From: Clostridiales bacterium oral taxon 876 str. F0540
Lineage (GTDB): Bacteria; Bacillota; Clostridia; Clostridiales; Clostridiaceae
NCBI GenBank assembly: GCA_000466585.1
Contig: KE993473.1
Span: 282,866 to 307,448 of the forward strand
Direction of reading: 5' to 3'
DNA: 24,583 bases
Under the pieces are notes generated by a model. The model was not told the DNA's origin. It searched no databases and saw only the letters and a list, made by a program, of their open reading frames with translations. Shown one piece after another: positions 14,415 to 21,461 of this stretch. The position numbers were made by a program, and so were the translations under genes. Every line of letters starts with the position of its first letter. Position 1 is the first letter of the stretch.

Positions 14415-15506
14415 CTATGCTACGACACAATTTCTGCCTTTGCGTTTTCCTTCATATAACGCTTTATCCGCATTACCAATAGCTTCTTCAATATTAATAT
14501 TAGAAATATACGAACATACCCCAAAGGTCATTGTAATAGATACCCTTGTATCTTTATATATAACGGTAGTATCTTGCACACTCTTTCTTAGCTTTTCTGC
14601 AAGTTCCTTTCCTCCTTCTATATTACAACTCGGCAGAAGGATTAGAAACTCTTCTCCTCCCCATCTGGAAATTATTCCTTCGTTAATCAGCTGACTTTTC
14701 ATAATAGCACCGGAAGTAGTTACAACCAAATCGCCGCAATTATGACCATATTTATCATTGAAGGACTTAAAATTATCAATATCCGCCATTATTAGAACAA
14801 AACTCTTTCCCGTGCTTTTAAATTCTACTATATTTTTATTTATTTCCTCCACTATCTTTCTTCGATTTAGAAGACCTGTTAAGGGATCTGTATCTGCTAG
14901 GATTTCAAGCTTTTTATTTGCTCTTCTAAGCTTATTATGGGCTTTTTCAACAGCCATGCAATAATAATAGGCTAAGAATGACAAAGATGAAAAGGTAACA
15001 ATTATATTATAATTATCAAAAACATTTAATGTTTTAGTATTCAAAGTAACTATTGCACTATTTTCAGAAGCATAATATCGAAGAACTATATATATTACAC
15101 AAAACAATATATTTAAAATAACTTTTCCAGTCTTAGTAATATCTTTTGAAAAAAACAAAAGAGGAACCAAACATAATATATAATAATGAAAACCGCTAGC
15201 CCAACCAAGAAACATAACAGCTAAAGTTGAATGCCCAACAACCTCACAAATAGCTAAAACCACAGCATAGCTGTGGAAACCTCTTCTATTAATAAAAAAA
15301 GCCATAATATAGATTATGCAGCTGAAAATATTAAACAGAGCTAAATATTTAATTTTAAGAAAAGAAAATACACTAAGTAAAGTAATATGAACGACAAAGC
15401 ATAATACACTGGTATAGTTTATTACGGAATACAAAGAGTATTTTGAATCATCTACATTAGAGGTCTTTAGTATCTTCTTAAGAAACCTTTTATTCCTATA
15501 GTTCAT
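14415..15506 (-). CDS. Membrane-bound GGDEF diguanylate cyclase
   Basis: 363-residue membrane enzyme making c-di-GMP from two GTP. About six hydrophobic segments (between 30 and 185) form an uncharacterised membrane sensor. A short coiled linker (AVEKAHNKLRRANKKLEI) leads to the GGDEF domain (about 200-363), with DPLTGLLNRR (207-216), the metal-binding ADIDNFK (241-247), GHNCGD (254-259) and an intact GGEEF (283-287). The usual RxxD inhibitory site five residues before GGEEF is absent, so product inhibition is probably weak or different. The start at 15506 is chosen because AGAAGG sits just upstream. An ATG at 15524 has no binding site. The product could be removed by the HD-GYP enzyme encoded at 7484. 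Confidence 0.92.
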   Translation of the reverse strand: MNYRNKRFLKKILKTSNVDDSKYSLYSVINYTSVLCFVVHITLLSVFSFLKIKYLALFNIFSCIIYIMAFFINRRGFHSYAVVLAICEVVGHSTLAVMFLGWASGFHYYILCLVPLLFFSKDITKTGKVILNILFCVIYIVLRYYASENSAIVTLNTKTLNVFDNYNIIVTFSSLSFLAYYYCMAVEKAHNKLRRANKKLEILADTDPLTGLLNRRKIVEEINKNIVEFKSTGKSFVLIMADIDNFKSFNDKYGHNCGDLVVTTSGAIMKSQLINEGIISRWGGEEFLILLPSCNIEGGKELAEKLRKSVQDTTVIYKDTRVSITMTFGVCSYISNINIEEAIGNADKALYEGKRKGRNCVVA

Positions 15507-15545
15507 TGACCTTCTCTCCCCCATAGAGATAATAACCCACAGTCA

Positions 15546-15574
15546 ATTATAACATAATTTTACACTATTTTGAA
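15546..15574 (-). promoter_or_regulatory. Possible promoter of the diguanylate cyclase gene
   Basis: On the minus strand TTCAAA (15574-15569) and a perfect TATAAT (15551-15546) are spaced by 17 bases, about 40 bases upstream of the start codon. The -35 box matches four of six consensus positions. If real, the cyclase is transcribed separately from the upstream hypothetical gene. Confidence 0.35.
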
Positions 15575-15579
15575 TAGTT

Positions 15580-16572
15580 TTATTTTTTTAAACAATTTTC
15601 AGGGTTTATCTTAACCGCCTTCCATGTATCATCTTTATCCCTAACATACTGACCGACCTCTACATCTGTTCCATTAGTTAAATTTATAAACACAAATTTA
15701 TATTCCTTGCCATCAGTCCCGTTAATCTCAATATTTTTAATATAGCCTTCTTGAGTTGTAGGAAGTCTTTTTTTAATTAGCTTACACCAATCTCCATAAG
15801 CTATATCAACATATGACTCTGCATTATGTCTCCAACCATGATAAGCAGCACATAAGAAATCCTCCCCTGTAAACTCCATATTTGAAATTTTATATGTATC
15901 CTTTTCCTTTTCCACATCAATAAATCCGTAATAATATCCAAAATATGTATTACCCTTATCTGATCCTTCAATTGTCTCCATTTCTACAAAATATCTTATT
16001 ATTCCGGGTTCAGTAAGTTCATTGTTTATGTTGCTCATTTTAATCAGATTTATATGTGCAATATTTTCAAAGGATTTTAGGAACGTATTATAGTCTATTT
16101 TGCTTTTATATTTCGTTGACAAAAAATTATAGGCAACAGGGTACGGCTGTTTTGCCCATCCAATAGTACCGCATCCCCCCATTTTATCTTTGGGTAAATT
16201 TTCGGCTTCTTGAAGAATACTGAAATAGTTAATTACTGCATCATAAGGTGTTTTAGTTAATTCCTTAGGAAGAACAATATCAGAAGGTTTTTCATTAAAA
16301 GATTTTTCTATTATTTTGCTTACTTCTTGTTTATCGTTTAAAACCGGAAGTTTTGATGGTCTAAAGTATCTTTCTGTAGTATTGTCTCCATTCGTAATTA
16401 CCCTTTTATCCTCCAAGTCTTTTTCAGCTTTTAAAAGCACAGCTCCCATTACCGCTATACCTTTGTTACTTTTTCCCTTTAGTAAAAATGCTGATCCCAA
16501 AATAACCGCTGCTGCTAAATGCAATACAACAATAAAAATAAAGGCTTGTTTATACTTCTTCAGCGTCCTAAT
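15580..16572 (-). CDS. Hypothetical membrane-anchored protein with probable ATT start
   Basis: Not recognised. No ATG, GTG or TTG start has a proper binding site. The frame is open upstream of the TTG at 16524, and a strong GGAGAGG (16585-16579) lies six bases before an in-frame ATT at 16572. That start gives IRTLKKYKQAFIFIVVLHLA and AAVILGSAFLLKGK, a basic N-terminus plus one complete membrane helix that the TTG start would cut in half. The rest (about 300 residues) is predicted extracytoplasmic and mixed alpha/beta. It contains GGCGTIGWAKQPYPVAYNFL, YFGYYYGFIDVEKE and AAYHGWRHNAESYVDIAYGD, which look like conserved surface or active-site positions (Cys, Trp, His). It lies upstream of the diguanylate cyclase on the same strand, 73 bases apart. 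ATA or CTG starts nearby are less well spaced. Confidence 0.65.
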   Translation of the reverse strand: MRTLKKYKQAFIFIVVLHLAAAVILGSAFLLKGKSNKGIAVMGAVLLKAEKDLEDKRVITNGDNTTERYFRPSKLPVLNDKQEVSKIIEKSFNEKPSDIVLPKELTKTPYDAVINYFSILQEAENLPKDKMGGCGTIGWAKQPYPVAYNFLSTKYKSKIDYNTFLKSFENIAHINLIKMSNINNELTEPGIIRYFVEMETIEGSDKGNTYFGYYYGFIDVEKEKDTYKISNMEFTGEDFLCAAYHGWRHNAESYVDIAYGDWCKLIKKRLPTTQEGYIKNIEINGTDGKEYKFVFINLTNGTDVEVGQYVRDKDDTWKAVKINPENCLKK

Positions 16573-16727
16573 TATAAACCTCTCCTAAAGCTTGTTTACT
16601 TTATTTATATTCAGCATTTTTAAACATATCAAAAATATTAATAAAAATTTAAGATTTTTGCCACGGTTTTATTAAGGTTTACAGCTTAATATTATATCAT
16701 TGAGAAAATGCGGCAGGAGTTGATGAA

Positions 16728-17408
16728 ATGAAAGGCTATAAAAAATATATATTACCTATTGGAGCCATGGGACTATTTTTGCTCACCGGAGCTTTATATC
16801 CTTTATTCAGTACAGATTCAAGAGGTGTATATTCTTTGGTTACTGACTTTGATAAAATGATTCCATTTACTAAAGAATTTATAATTCCTTATATATCCTG
16901 GTATCCATTTATATTTTTAAGCCTTTTGTATTTTTATATTAAAGACTCAGATATTTATTATAAAGAAATAATAGGCATTATTTTAGGAATGTTTATATCC
17001 TACGGGATATATTTTGTATTTCAAACAGCAGTTCCAAGACCTGAGCTTTCAGAAAATGATATATTTACAAAACTTGTTGCTCTTATTTATACAAATGATA
17101 AACCTTTCAACTGCTTTCCAAGCCTTCATGTATTGGAAACTTATCTTATTATGAAAGGAATAAAGATATCAAACTGTAAAAACAAGCTTAACAGCTTTAT
17201 AATTAATAGTGTAGGAATAATGATTATCATATCAACGCAGCTAGTCAAGCAGCACGTTATACTTGATTTAGTCTTCGCAATAATTTTAGCCGAAATTATA
17301 TTTAACTTTGTATATAAGCTGGATTTAAATAAGCTAGCTTTAAATATAAAAGCCTTTATAATACCGTTACTGCCAAATAAAAAGCCTGAAAATTATTTAA
17401 ACAAATAG
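16728..17408 (+). CDS. PAP2 superfamily membrane phosphatase
   Basis: 226-residue integral membrane protein of the type 2 phosphatidic acid phosphatase superfamily, which dephosphorylates lipid or polyprenyl phosphates or transfers phospho-head groups. About six membrane helices are visible. The three superfamily motifs are present in reduced form: VPRP (102-105) for the first, FPSLHV (130-135, with His134) for the second, and KQHVILD (174-180, His176 and Asp180) for the third. PSLH in place of PSGH is a feature of the branch that resembles inositol-phosphorylceramide synthases and of many clostridial members. The substrate is unknown. The ATG has an AGGAG site at 16714-16718. It is monocistronic, with its stop codon inside a shared terminator. 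Confidence 0.88.
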   Translation: MKGYKKYILPIGAMGLFLLTGALYPLFSTDSRGVYSLVTDFDKMIPFTKEFIIPYISWYPFIFLSLLYFYIKDSDIYYKEIIGIILGMFISYGIYFVFQTAVPRPELSENDIFTKLVALIYTNDKPFNCFPSLHVLETYLIMKGIKISNCKNKLNSFIINSVGIMIIISTQLVKQHVILDLVFAIILAEIIFNFVYKLDLNKLALNIKAFIIPLLPNKKPENYLNK

Positions 17409-17430
17409 CTCCCGCTTAAGGAGCTATTTG
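17402..17430. terminator. Compact bidirectional terminator containing both stop codons
   Basis: CAAATAGCTCC (17402-17412) pairs perfectly with GGAGCTATTTG (17420-17430) around a 7-base loop. The left arm contains the TAG of the PAP2 gene (17406-17408) and the right arm contains the TAG of the convergent TIM-barrel gene (17424-17426, read on the minus strand). T-rich tracts follow on both sides. Confidence 0.85.
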
Positions 17431-18320
17431 TTTATTATAGAATTTATCCAGTTATAACAAGTTTCCAGTTCTTCATCAGTAATTAAATCAGACCTATGCT
17501 CAAATAGTACTTTTATATCATTATTAATTGAAGCTATTATATTCAAGTAGGATTCTATATCTCCCCACCCCTCACTTACCTTTAAGCTTGGAAGTACCGG
17601 ATAGTGACCTCCTGTTGAATTATCATTAACATTTGTATTCCATAAGTGTACTATAAAAGTATATGGTGCCATTTTCTTAACAAATTCTTTTGAGTCAAAG
17701 TTCTTATCAACAAGTTCAAATAGGTGCAGTCTTCCAGTATCAATACATAACTTTAAGTTATCATATCTTTTAAATAATTCTTCAAGCAATGCTCCTTCAT
17801 AAAGATATTTGTTTATAGCGTCATGCTCTAGTACTATTTGAAGATTATATTTACTTGATAATCCTGAAAGTCTCCCAAACATCTCCTCTAGCTTTTCTTT
17901 AAACTTATCATAAGGATATAACTTTTCATCTATCCATTCAGCTTCATTCCCAAATCTCCAAAAGTTCCAATTTAAGCTTCTGTCAATTAAAACAGGCTTA
18001 GGAAAATGAACTAATATATATTGTGCGCCAATTGATTTGCAGTAGGCTAGCTCTCTCTCAAATACATTATACGATTCCTCGGACAAATCCGAGTTTAGAG
18101 ATAAAAACAATGGGTCTCTGCATGGTATAAATATATTTTTGTGAAGAGGAAAATGAACGCCAAAGTTAAACTTTTTCTTTTGAGCCTCTTCAATTAGTAC
18201 CTTTATATCCTCCTCACTGTCAAACATGATCGCCTCAATTCCCCAAAATTCCGCTCTGTAGTCTCTATGAAATTTTTTATAATCAAAGCCCCCGGGCATA
18301 CCTATAAGAAAGTTCTTCAT
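17424..18320 (-). CDS. Sugar phosphate isomerase/epimerase-like TIM-barrel protein
   Basis: 298-residue cytosolic protein of the xylose isomerase-like TIM-barrel superfamily (AP_endonuc_2). Candidate metal or catalytic residues sit at strand ends as expected: H56 (GVHFPLH), H105 (ILVHFPKP), E165 and H166 (VLEHD), D194 and H199 (IDTGRLHL), H225 (FIVHLWN), H239 (GGHYPVLP) and E274 (LFEHRSD). Members include sugar epimerases, inosose isomerases and endonuclease IV. The substrate cannot be set here. The repeated structured leader (18327-18416) lies directly before the start, and its AAAGGAG serves as ribosome binding site. The zinc-ribbon gene is upstream on the same strand, so the two may share a transcript. 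Confidence 0.85.
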   Translation of the reverse strand: MKNFLIGMPGGFDYKKFHRDYRAEFWGIEAIMFDSEEDIKVLIEEAQKKKFNFGVHFPLHKNIFIPCRDPLFLSLNSDLSEESYNVFERELAYCKSIGAQYILVHFPKPVLIDRSLNWNFWRFGNEAEWIDEKLYPYDKFKEKLEEMFGRLSGLSSKYNLQIVLEHDAINKYLYEGALLEELFKRYDNLKLCIDTGRLHLFELVDKNFDSKEFVKKMAPYTFIVHLWNTNVNDNSTGGHYPVLPSLKVSEGWGDIESYLNIIASINNDIKVLFEHRSDLITDEELETCYNWINSIINK

Positions 18321-18326
18321 TTTTTT

Positions 18327-18416
18327 CTCCTTTCAGTCGAAACACTGGGTAACCTATTCACGCCAGCTCCCACTGGCAGGTTACCCGTAAAAGTCCATTT
18401 AGGACTTCAATCTCCT
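18327..18416 (-). promoter_or_regulatory. Structured leader element (repeated family) before the TIM-barrel gene
   Basis: Read on the minus strand this leader has, in order: a remnant AGGAG; a hairpin AAGTCC/GGACTT (plus-strand 18391-18396 and 18402-18407); a 9-bp closing stem GGGTAACCT/AGGTTACCC (18378-18386 and 18347-18355); an enclosed hairpin GCCAG/CTGGC (18362-18366 and 18373-18377) whose loop carries GGGA; and then GTGTTTCGACTGAAAGGAG with CAGT/ACTG pairing (18327-18347), ending as the ribosome binding site. The same parts in the same order occur before the protease gene at 20193, with compensatory changes in the stems. Confidence 0.65.
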
Positions 18417-18429
18417 GTTAGCAACTTAT

Positions 18430-18747
18430 TTATTTTATATAATCGCCCAAAATCTCTTTTGCTTTTTCTTCATATTCTTCCGGTACCTGGAGCTCCATTG
18501 GGTTTATTGTAGTAAAAGTGACAATTCCAAAGGTAAGCTCCCCTGACACATAAAACGGTATATATTCTGCTTGAAGCAAAGATTTAGCTATTGCTATAAC
18601 TCCTCTGTCAAAAGTTTTTAGTACAGTAACCATAGGCCTATATTCTACTGATTCCTCTTCTTTTAATTCATCAATTAGTTCCTCTCCACATTCCGGGCAT
18701 ATTTTTATTCCTTTCACATATTCGCTTTTACATTTAGGACAAAACAT
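18430..18747 (-). CDS. Zinc-ribbon protein with DUF2007 (putative signal-transducing) domain
   Basis: 105-residue cytosolic protein. The N-terminus is a classical zinc ribbon, CPKC (3-6) and CPEC (17-20). The rest (about 38-105) is a DUF2007 domain, with LKTFDRGVIAIAKSLLQAEY, IPFYVSG and VPEEYEEKAKEIL, a small ferredoxin-like fold named as a putative signal transducer although its role is unknown. The pairing is common in Firmicutes. The ATG has a GGAGGGG site. Just downstream, after about 14 bases, begins the structured leader of the TIM-barrel gene. A large terminator lies upstream of its promoter region. Confidence 0.85.
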   Translation of the reverse strand: MFCPKCKSEYVKGIKICPECGEELIDELKEEESVEYRPMVTVLKTFDRGVIAIAKSLLQAEYIPFYVSGELTFGIVTFTTINPMELQVPEEYEEKAKEILGDYIK

Positions 18748-18833
18748 CTTTACCCCTCCAATATAATTCTATAATTTAATTATAATACAATTTTTTGAAT
18801 TTATATCCATATTCCTAATATAATTTAAAATAA

Positions 18834-18918
18834 AAAGAGGCTGCCTTAATAGCTTAACTTAGTATATTACTTCAATTACCTTAAGTAATATGTAGTAAGC
18901 TATAAAACAAACCTCTTT
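18834..18918 (-). terminator. Large multi-tier terminator hairpin after the ecsC-like gene
   Basis: Three nested pairings line up: AAAGAGG with CCTCTTT (18834-18840 and 18912-18918), TAGCTTA with TAAGCTA (18850-18856 and 18896-18902), and ATATTACTT with AAGTAATAT (18864-18872 and 18883-18891). On the minus strand the hairpin ends in CTTTTTATTTT. It follows the stop at 18927 by 9 bases. At about 85 bases it is far longer than a standard terminator. Confidence 0.7.
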
Positions 18919-18926
18919 ACTAAATT

Positions 18927-19652
18927 TTATACCTGCAACTTGAATCTTCTCATTCTATATGAATTAACTGCAGTCTCTCCAAGCTTATCTAAAAGCTTAT
19001 AATTTGCATAGGCACCAACAACTGCACCGATTCCAGGTACAAGCTGAAGCATTTTTGCTAAATCTATGTAGTCTCTGTACTCCTGCTGAAAGGTTCTCCA
19101 ATCAAAATCATCTACATCCATAGGGAGGCTATGAACATAGTTATCCCAATTCAGCATTTGTTTATATATTTCTACTTGCCTTTGTCTGCCGGAAAAAGCT
19201 AATTGAAATATGTACAATATATAAAGCCTCTCCCTGTAATCTCTCACATCATAACCATATATGCTTGCAATATCAAATAAAAACTTCATTTTTATACTAA
19301 GAAGCAAAGGGAAATCTGCTAGACCAAGCAAAAAGCCTCCAGCGCCTGTTCCGGCTCCTTCAAGGGCAGCAGTCTTTTTATAAAAGTTCAGCTTATCTGT
19401 AACCCTCTTTTCTCTTTCTTCCAAGCTGCCTTTAATAACAGGGCTGCCTGTTATAAATCCAGAGCCCCAAAGTACAGCCTTTGACATATTTTTGATAGCT
19501 TCTGTCATCACGCTATGTACCTTATCAGGAATAAAACTGTTAGTTTTTCGTTGGATCCCCTTAGTCATTTTATCTATAATAGAAGGTTTTTGCGAAACCT
19601 TTCTCTGCCACTCTTTTAGTTCAGCTAAAGCTCTTTCTTCATATAAATTCAT
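18927..19652 (-). CDS. EcsC family protein
   Basis: 241-residue protein of the EcsC family, named from the third gene of the B. subtilis ecsABC operon. Its biochemical role is unknown. Visible family features are the N-terminal LKEWQRKV, the glycine-rich hydrophobic stretch AALEGAGTGAGGFLLGLADF followed by PLLLSIKMKFLFDIASIYGY (about 94-134) and the C-terminal LVPGIGAVVGAYANYKLLDK (about 204-223), both perhaps membrane-associating. The ATG has an AAGAGGT site. The small FmdB-type gene lies 18 bases upstream on the same strand, so the two form an operon. No EcsA or EcsB homologue is nearby, which is usual for stand-alone EcsC proteins in clostridia. Confidence 0.88.
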   Translation of the reverse strand: MNLYEERALAELKEWQRKVSQKPSIIDKMTKGIQRKTNSFIPDKVHSVMTEAIKNMSKAVLWGSGFITGSPVIKGSLEEREKRVTDKLNFYKKTAALEGAGTGAGGFLLGLADFPLLLSIKMKFLFDIASIYGYDVRDYRERLYILYIFQLAFSGRQRQVEIYKQMLNWDNYVHSLPMDVDDFDWRTFQQEYRDYIDLAKMLQLVPGIGAVVGAYANYKLLDKLGETAVNSYRMRRFKLQV

Positions 19653-19670
19653 ATTTACCTCTTACAAGGA

Positions 19671-19865
19671 TTAACTTCCGCATCCAGAGCAGCCTGAACA
19701 GCTTCCTCCAGCACAGCCGCCTCCTTTTCCATAAAACTTTCCTTTATATATTCTTTTAGTGCTTTCACTTCCGCAATTAGGACACTTTACTTTTTCCTCA
19801 GTACTTTTTACAATCTCAAAGAAACTGCTGTCGCATTTTTCACATTTATAGTCAATTAAAGCCAT
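19671..19865 (-). CDS. FmdB family zinc-ribbon protein
   Basis: 64-residue protein of the FmdB putative regulatory family. The N-terminal MALIDYKCEKCDSSFFE and the second knuckle KCPNCGS give a CxxC...CxxC zinc ribbon (about 8-37). A basic strand KRIYKGKFYG follows, and the C-terminal tail has five cysteines among Gly and Ser (GGGCAGGSCSGCSGCGS), possibly an extra metal site. The start at 19865 is preferred because GGGAGGAG precedes it by 7 bases. An earlier ATG at 19886 lies upstream of that site. It is the first gene of a two-gene operon with the ecsC-like gene and is divergent from the protease gene at 20193. Confidence 0.88.
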   Translation of the reverse strand: MALIDYKCEKCDSSFFEIVKSTEEKVKCPNCGSESTKRIYKGKFYGKGGGCAGGSCSGCSGCGS

Positions 19866-20192
19866 ATAAATTCTCCTCCCATACATTTTTAGTAGGTTTA
19901 TATGAAATTATTCAAACCTTTTTATAATAATTATATGTCAAAGAAACTTTATATTCTATAATTTTCTATTTAACTGTATCAATATAAAAAACTAAACATA
20001 GTATATAATGGTATGAATTTTTAAAGATCGGGTTTAGTCAGCCTCGTGTTTGCGAGCGAGGAGAGTAGGTTTAAGCTACTCAGTGTTCCCGAGCGAAAGG
20101 AGGTTGAAGTCCTAAATGGACTTCAACGGGTAGTTTGCGAGCGGGAGCGAATGAGTTAAACTACCCCGTGTTCCGAGTGAAAGGAGGAAATT
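19866..20192. other. Divergent intergenic region before the protease gene
   Basis: These 327 bases contain no gene. The first part (to about 20025) is very AT-rich and should hold the promoters of the FmdB operon (minus) and the protease (plus). A TATAAT at 20004-20009 is a candidate plus-strand -10 box, without a good -35 box. The rest is the structured leader described separately, clearly richer in G+C than its surroundings. Confidence 0.6.
20028..20187 (+). promoter_or_regulatory. Structured leader element (three tandem units) before the protease gene
   Basis: Three copies of the leader motif lie in series: 20042-20063 (degenerate, ends GAGGAG), 20079-20103 (ends AAAGGAGG, preceded by AGTAG/CTACT pairing) and 20164-20187 (ends AAAGGAGG, the binding site of the ATG at 20193). 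Between the second and third are a perfect hairpin TTGAAGTCC/GGACTTCAA (20104-20112 and 20118-20126) and a 9-bp closing stem GGGTAGTTT/AAACTACCC (20128-20136 and 20158-20166) enclosing GCGAGCGGGAGCG. The last two parts match the leader at 18327-18416 in order and sequence. Confidence 0.65.
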
Positions 20193-21386
20193 ATGTTCTC
20201 TTTAAAAAATAAATTAGACTATAACTTAAAAGCAGCTATAGCTAATAACAGTTATAAACACTACAGAGTAATAATTCAATGTAAAAATCTAAGAGAAAGT
20301 ATAGAAAATAAAATAAAATCATATAAAGCCGAGCTTATTAGATCTATCCCCTCCATTGATTGTATCAGTGCAAGTTTGTCTGCCAGTGCAATAGAAAGAC
20401 TTATAGAAAACCCTGCAGTAGCTTATATAGGCTTTGACTCTACAGCTTTTTTATGCGGTTCAAGTGTTTTAAGTTCAAATGGAATAACCTTTCAAGAAAG
20501 ATATAAGCTTACAGGTAAAGGCATTGGGGTTGGGATAGTAGATAGCGGCACATATCCCCATAATGATCTTTTAAGCCCAAACAGTAAAATAAAAAAATTC
20601 ACTGATATTTTAAACGGATTAAGATATCCATACGACGATAATGGTCACGGAACTTTTATGAGCGGTATAATTTGCGGCAGCGGGCTCTCTTCAAAGGGAA
20701 TGTATAGAGGTATCGCAGAAAACAGCCATCTTTATTCCATAAAAGCCTTTAACAGCATAGGCCGAGGCTTTGTTTCAGATATACTTTATGCAATAGAACT
20801 TATTATAAATGATTCCTCTGAATATAACATAAAGGTTATTTGCCTACCTTTTGAAATAGTTGATACCGATCCTTTTATTATTTCTCTATTCTCAAAGCTT
20901 TTTGAGTTGTGTGTAAAAAAAGGAATCACTGTGGTAGTTCCAAGCGGCAACAGCGGTTGTAAAGAAGGCTCTATAAAAGGTATAGCAACCCTTCCAAATT
21001 GTATTACTGCAGCCGGCTTAGATACAAGAGGCAGTATTAAACCCTATGTTTATTCCTCAGCAGGCCCTTACGGCAAACTTGAAAAGCCTGATTTAGCTGC
21101 TGCCTGCGTAGATATATGCTCAATAAATACAAACAAAGATTATATTTCAGAAAGAAACGGCTCAAGAGTTTATGCTTATCCTTTAGATAATCCTTATATA
21201 ACTTATAGCGGGACCTCTTGTGCTGCAGCCTTTATAAGCGGTGTATGCGCTCTGCTTTATGAAAACAACCCAGAGCTTTCCTTTAAGGATATCCTTTCTC
21301 TATTAAAAGTCTCTTGCAATATGCTAGACATCTTTAAATGGTCTCAGGGCGCCGGAATAATAGATATGCATAAGCTTTTGCCCTAG
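20193..21386 (+). CDS. Subtilisin-like (S8) serine protease without signal peptide
   Basis: 397-residue subtilase. An inhibitor-I9-like prodomain (about 22-82, HYRVIIQC through NPAVAYIGFD) precedes the catalytic domain. The triad is visible as D117 (GIVDSGTYPHNDL), H152 (NGHGTFMSG) and S342 (SGTSCAAAF), with oxyanion N253 (PSGNSG). The usual Pro of GTSxAxP is replaced by Ala at 346. No signal peptide is present: the N-terminus MFSLKNKLDYNLKAAIANNS is polar, so the enzyme is probably intracellular or leaves by another route. Clostridial relatives include CspA/B/C-type germination proteases and intracellular ISP-like enzymes, but the assignment stays open. It is preceded by the complex leader at 20028-20187. 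Ferritin follows after about 75 bases. Confidence 0.9.
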   Translation: MFSLKNKLDYNLKAAIANNSYKHYRVIIQCKNLRESIENKIKSYKAELIRSIPSIDCISASLSASAIERLIENPAVAYIGFDSTAFLCGSSVLSSNGITFQERYKLTGKGIGVGIVDSGTYPHNDLLSPNSKIKKFTDILNGLRYPYDDNGHGTFMSGIICGSGLSSKGMYRGIAENSHLYSIKAFNSIGRGFVSDILYAIELIINDSSEYNIKVICLPFEIVDTDPFIISLFSKLFELCVKKGITVVVPSGNSGCKEGSIKGIATLPNCITAAGLDTRGSIKPYVYSSAGPYGKLEKPDLAAACVDICSINTNKDYISERNGSRVYAYPLDNPYITYSGTSCAAAFISGVCALLYENNPELSFKDILSLLKVSCNMLDIFKWSQGAGIIDMHKLLP

Positions 21387-21461
21387 TTATTCTTTGTATT
21401 AAATTACAAAAGCAGGCTAACAATAATATGGAATACAAAAGAATCCGGAAGGAGAGTTAAA

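Noticed and set aside
19866..19886. Seven-residue N-terminal extension of the FmdB protein from an ATG at 19886
   Set aside because: The strong GGGAGGAG site lies downstream of that ATG and serves the ATG at 19865. FmdB proteins start at the zinc ribbon.
20028..20187. T-box, c-di-GMP (GEMM) or other known riboswitch in the protease leader
   Set aside because: The AGGGTGG T-box antiterminator sequence and the conserved GEMM core strings are absent. The repeated units do not fit either architecture.
20028..20187. CRISPR-like array in the repeated leader
   Set aside because: There are only three unequal, diverged units with conserved sequence between them, not identical direct repeats separated by unique spacers.
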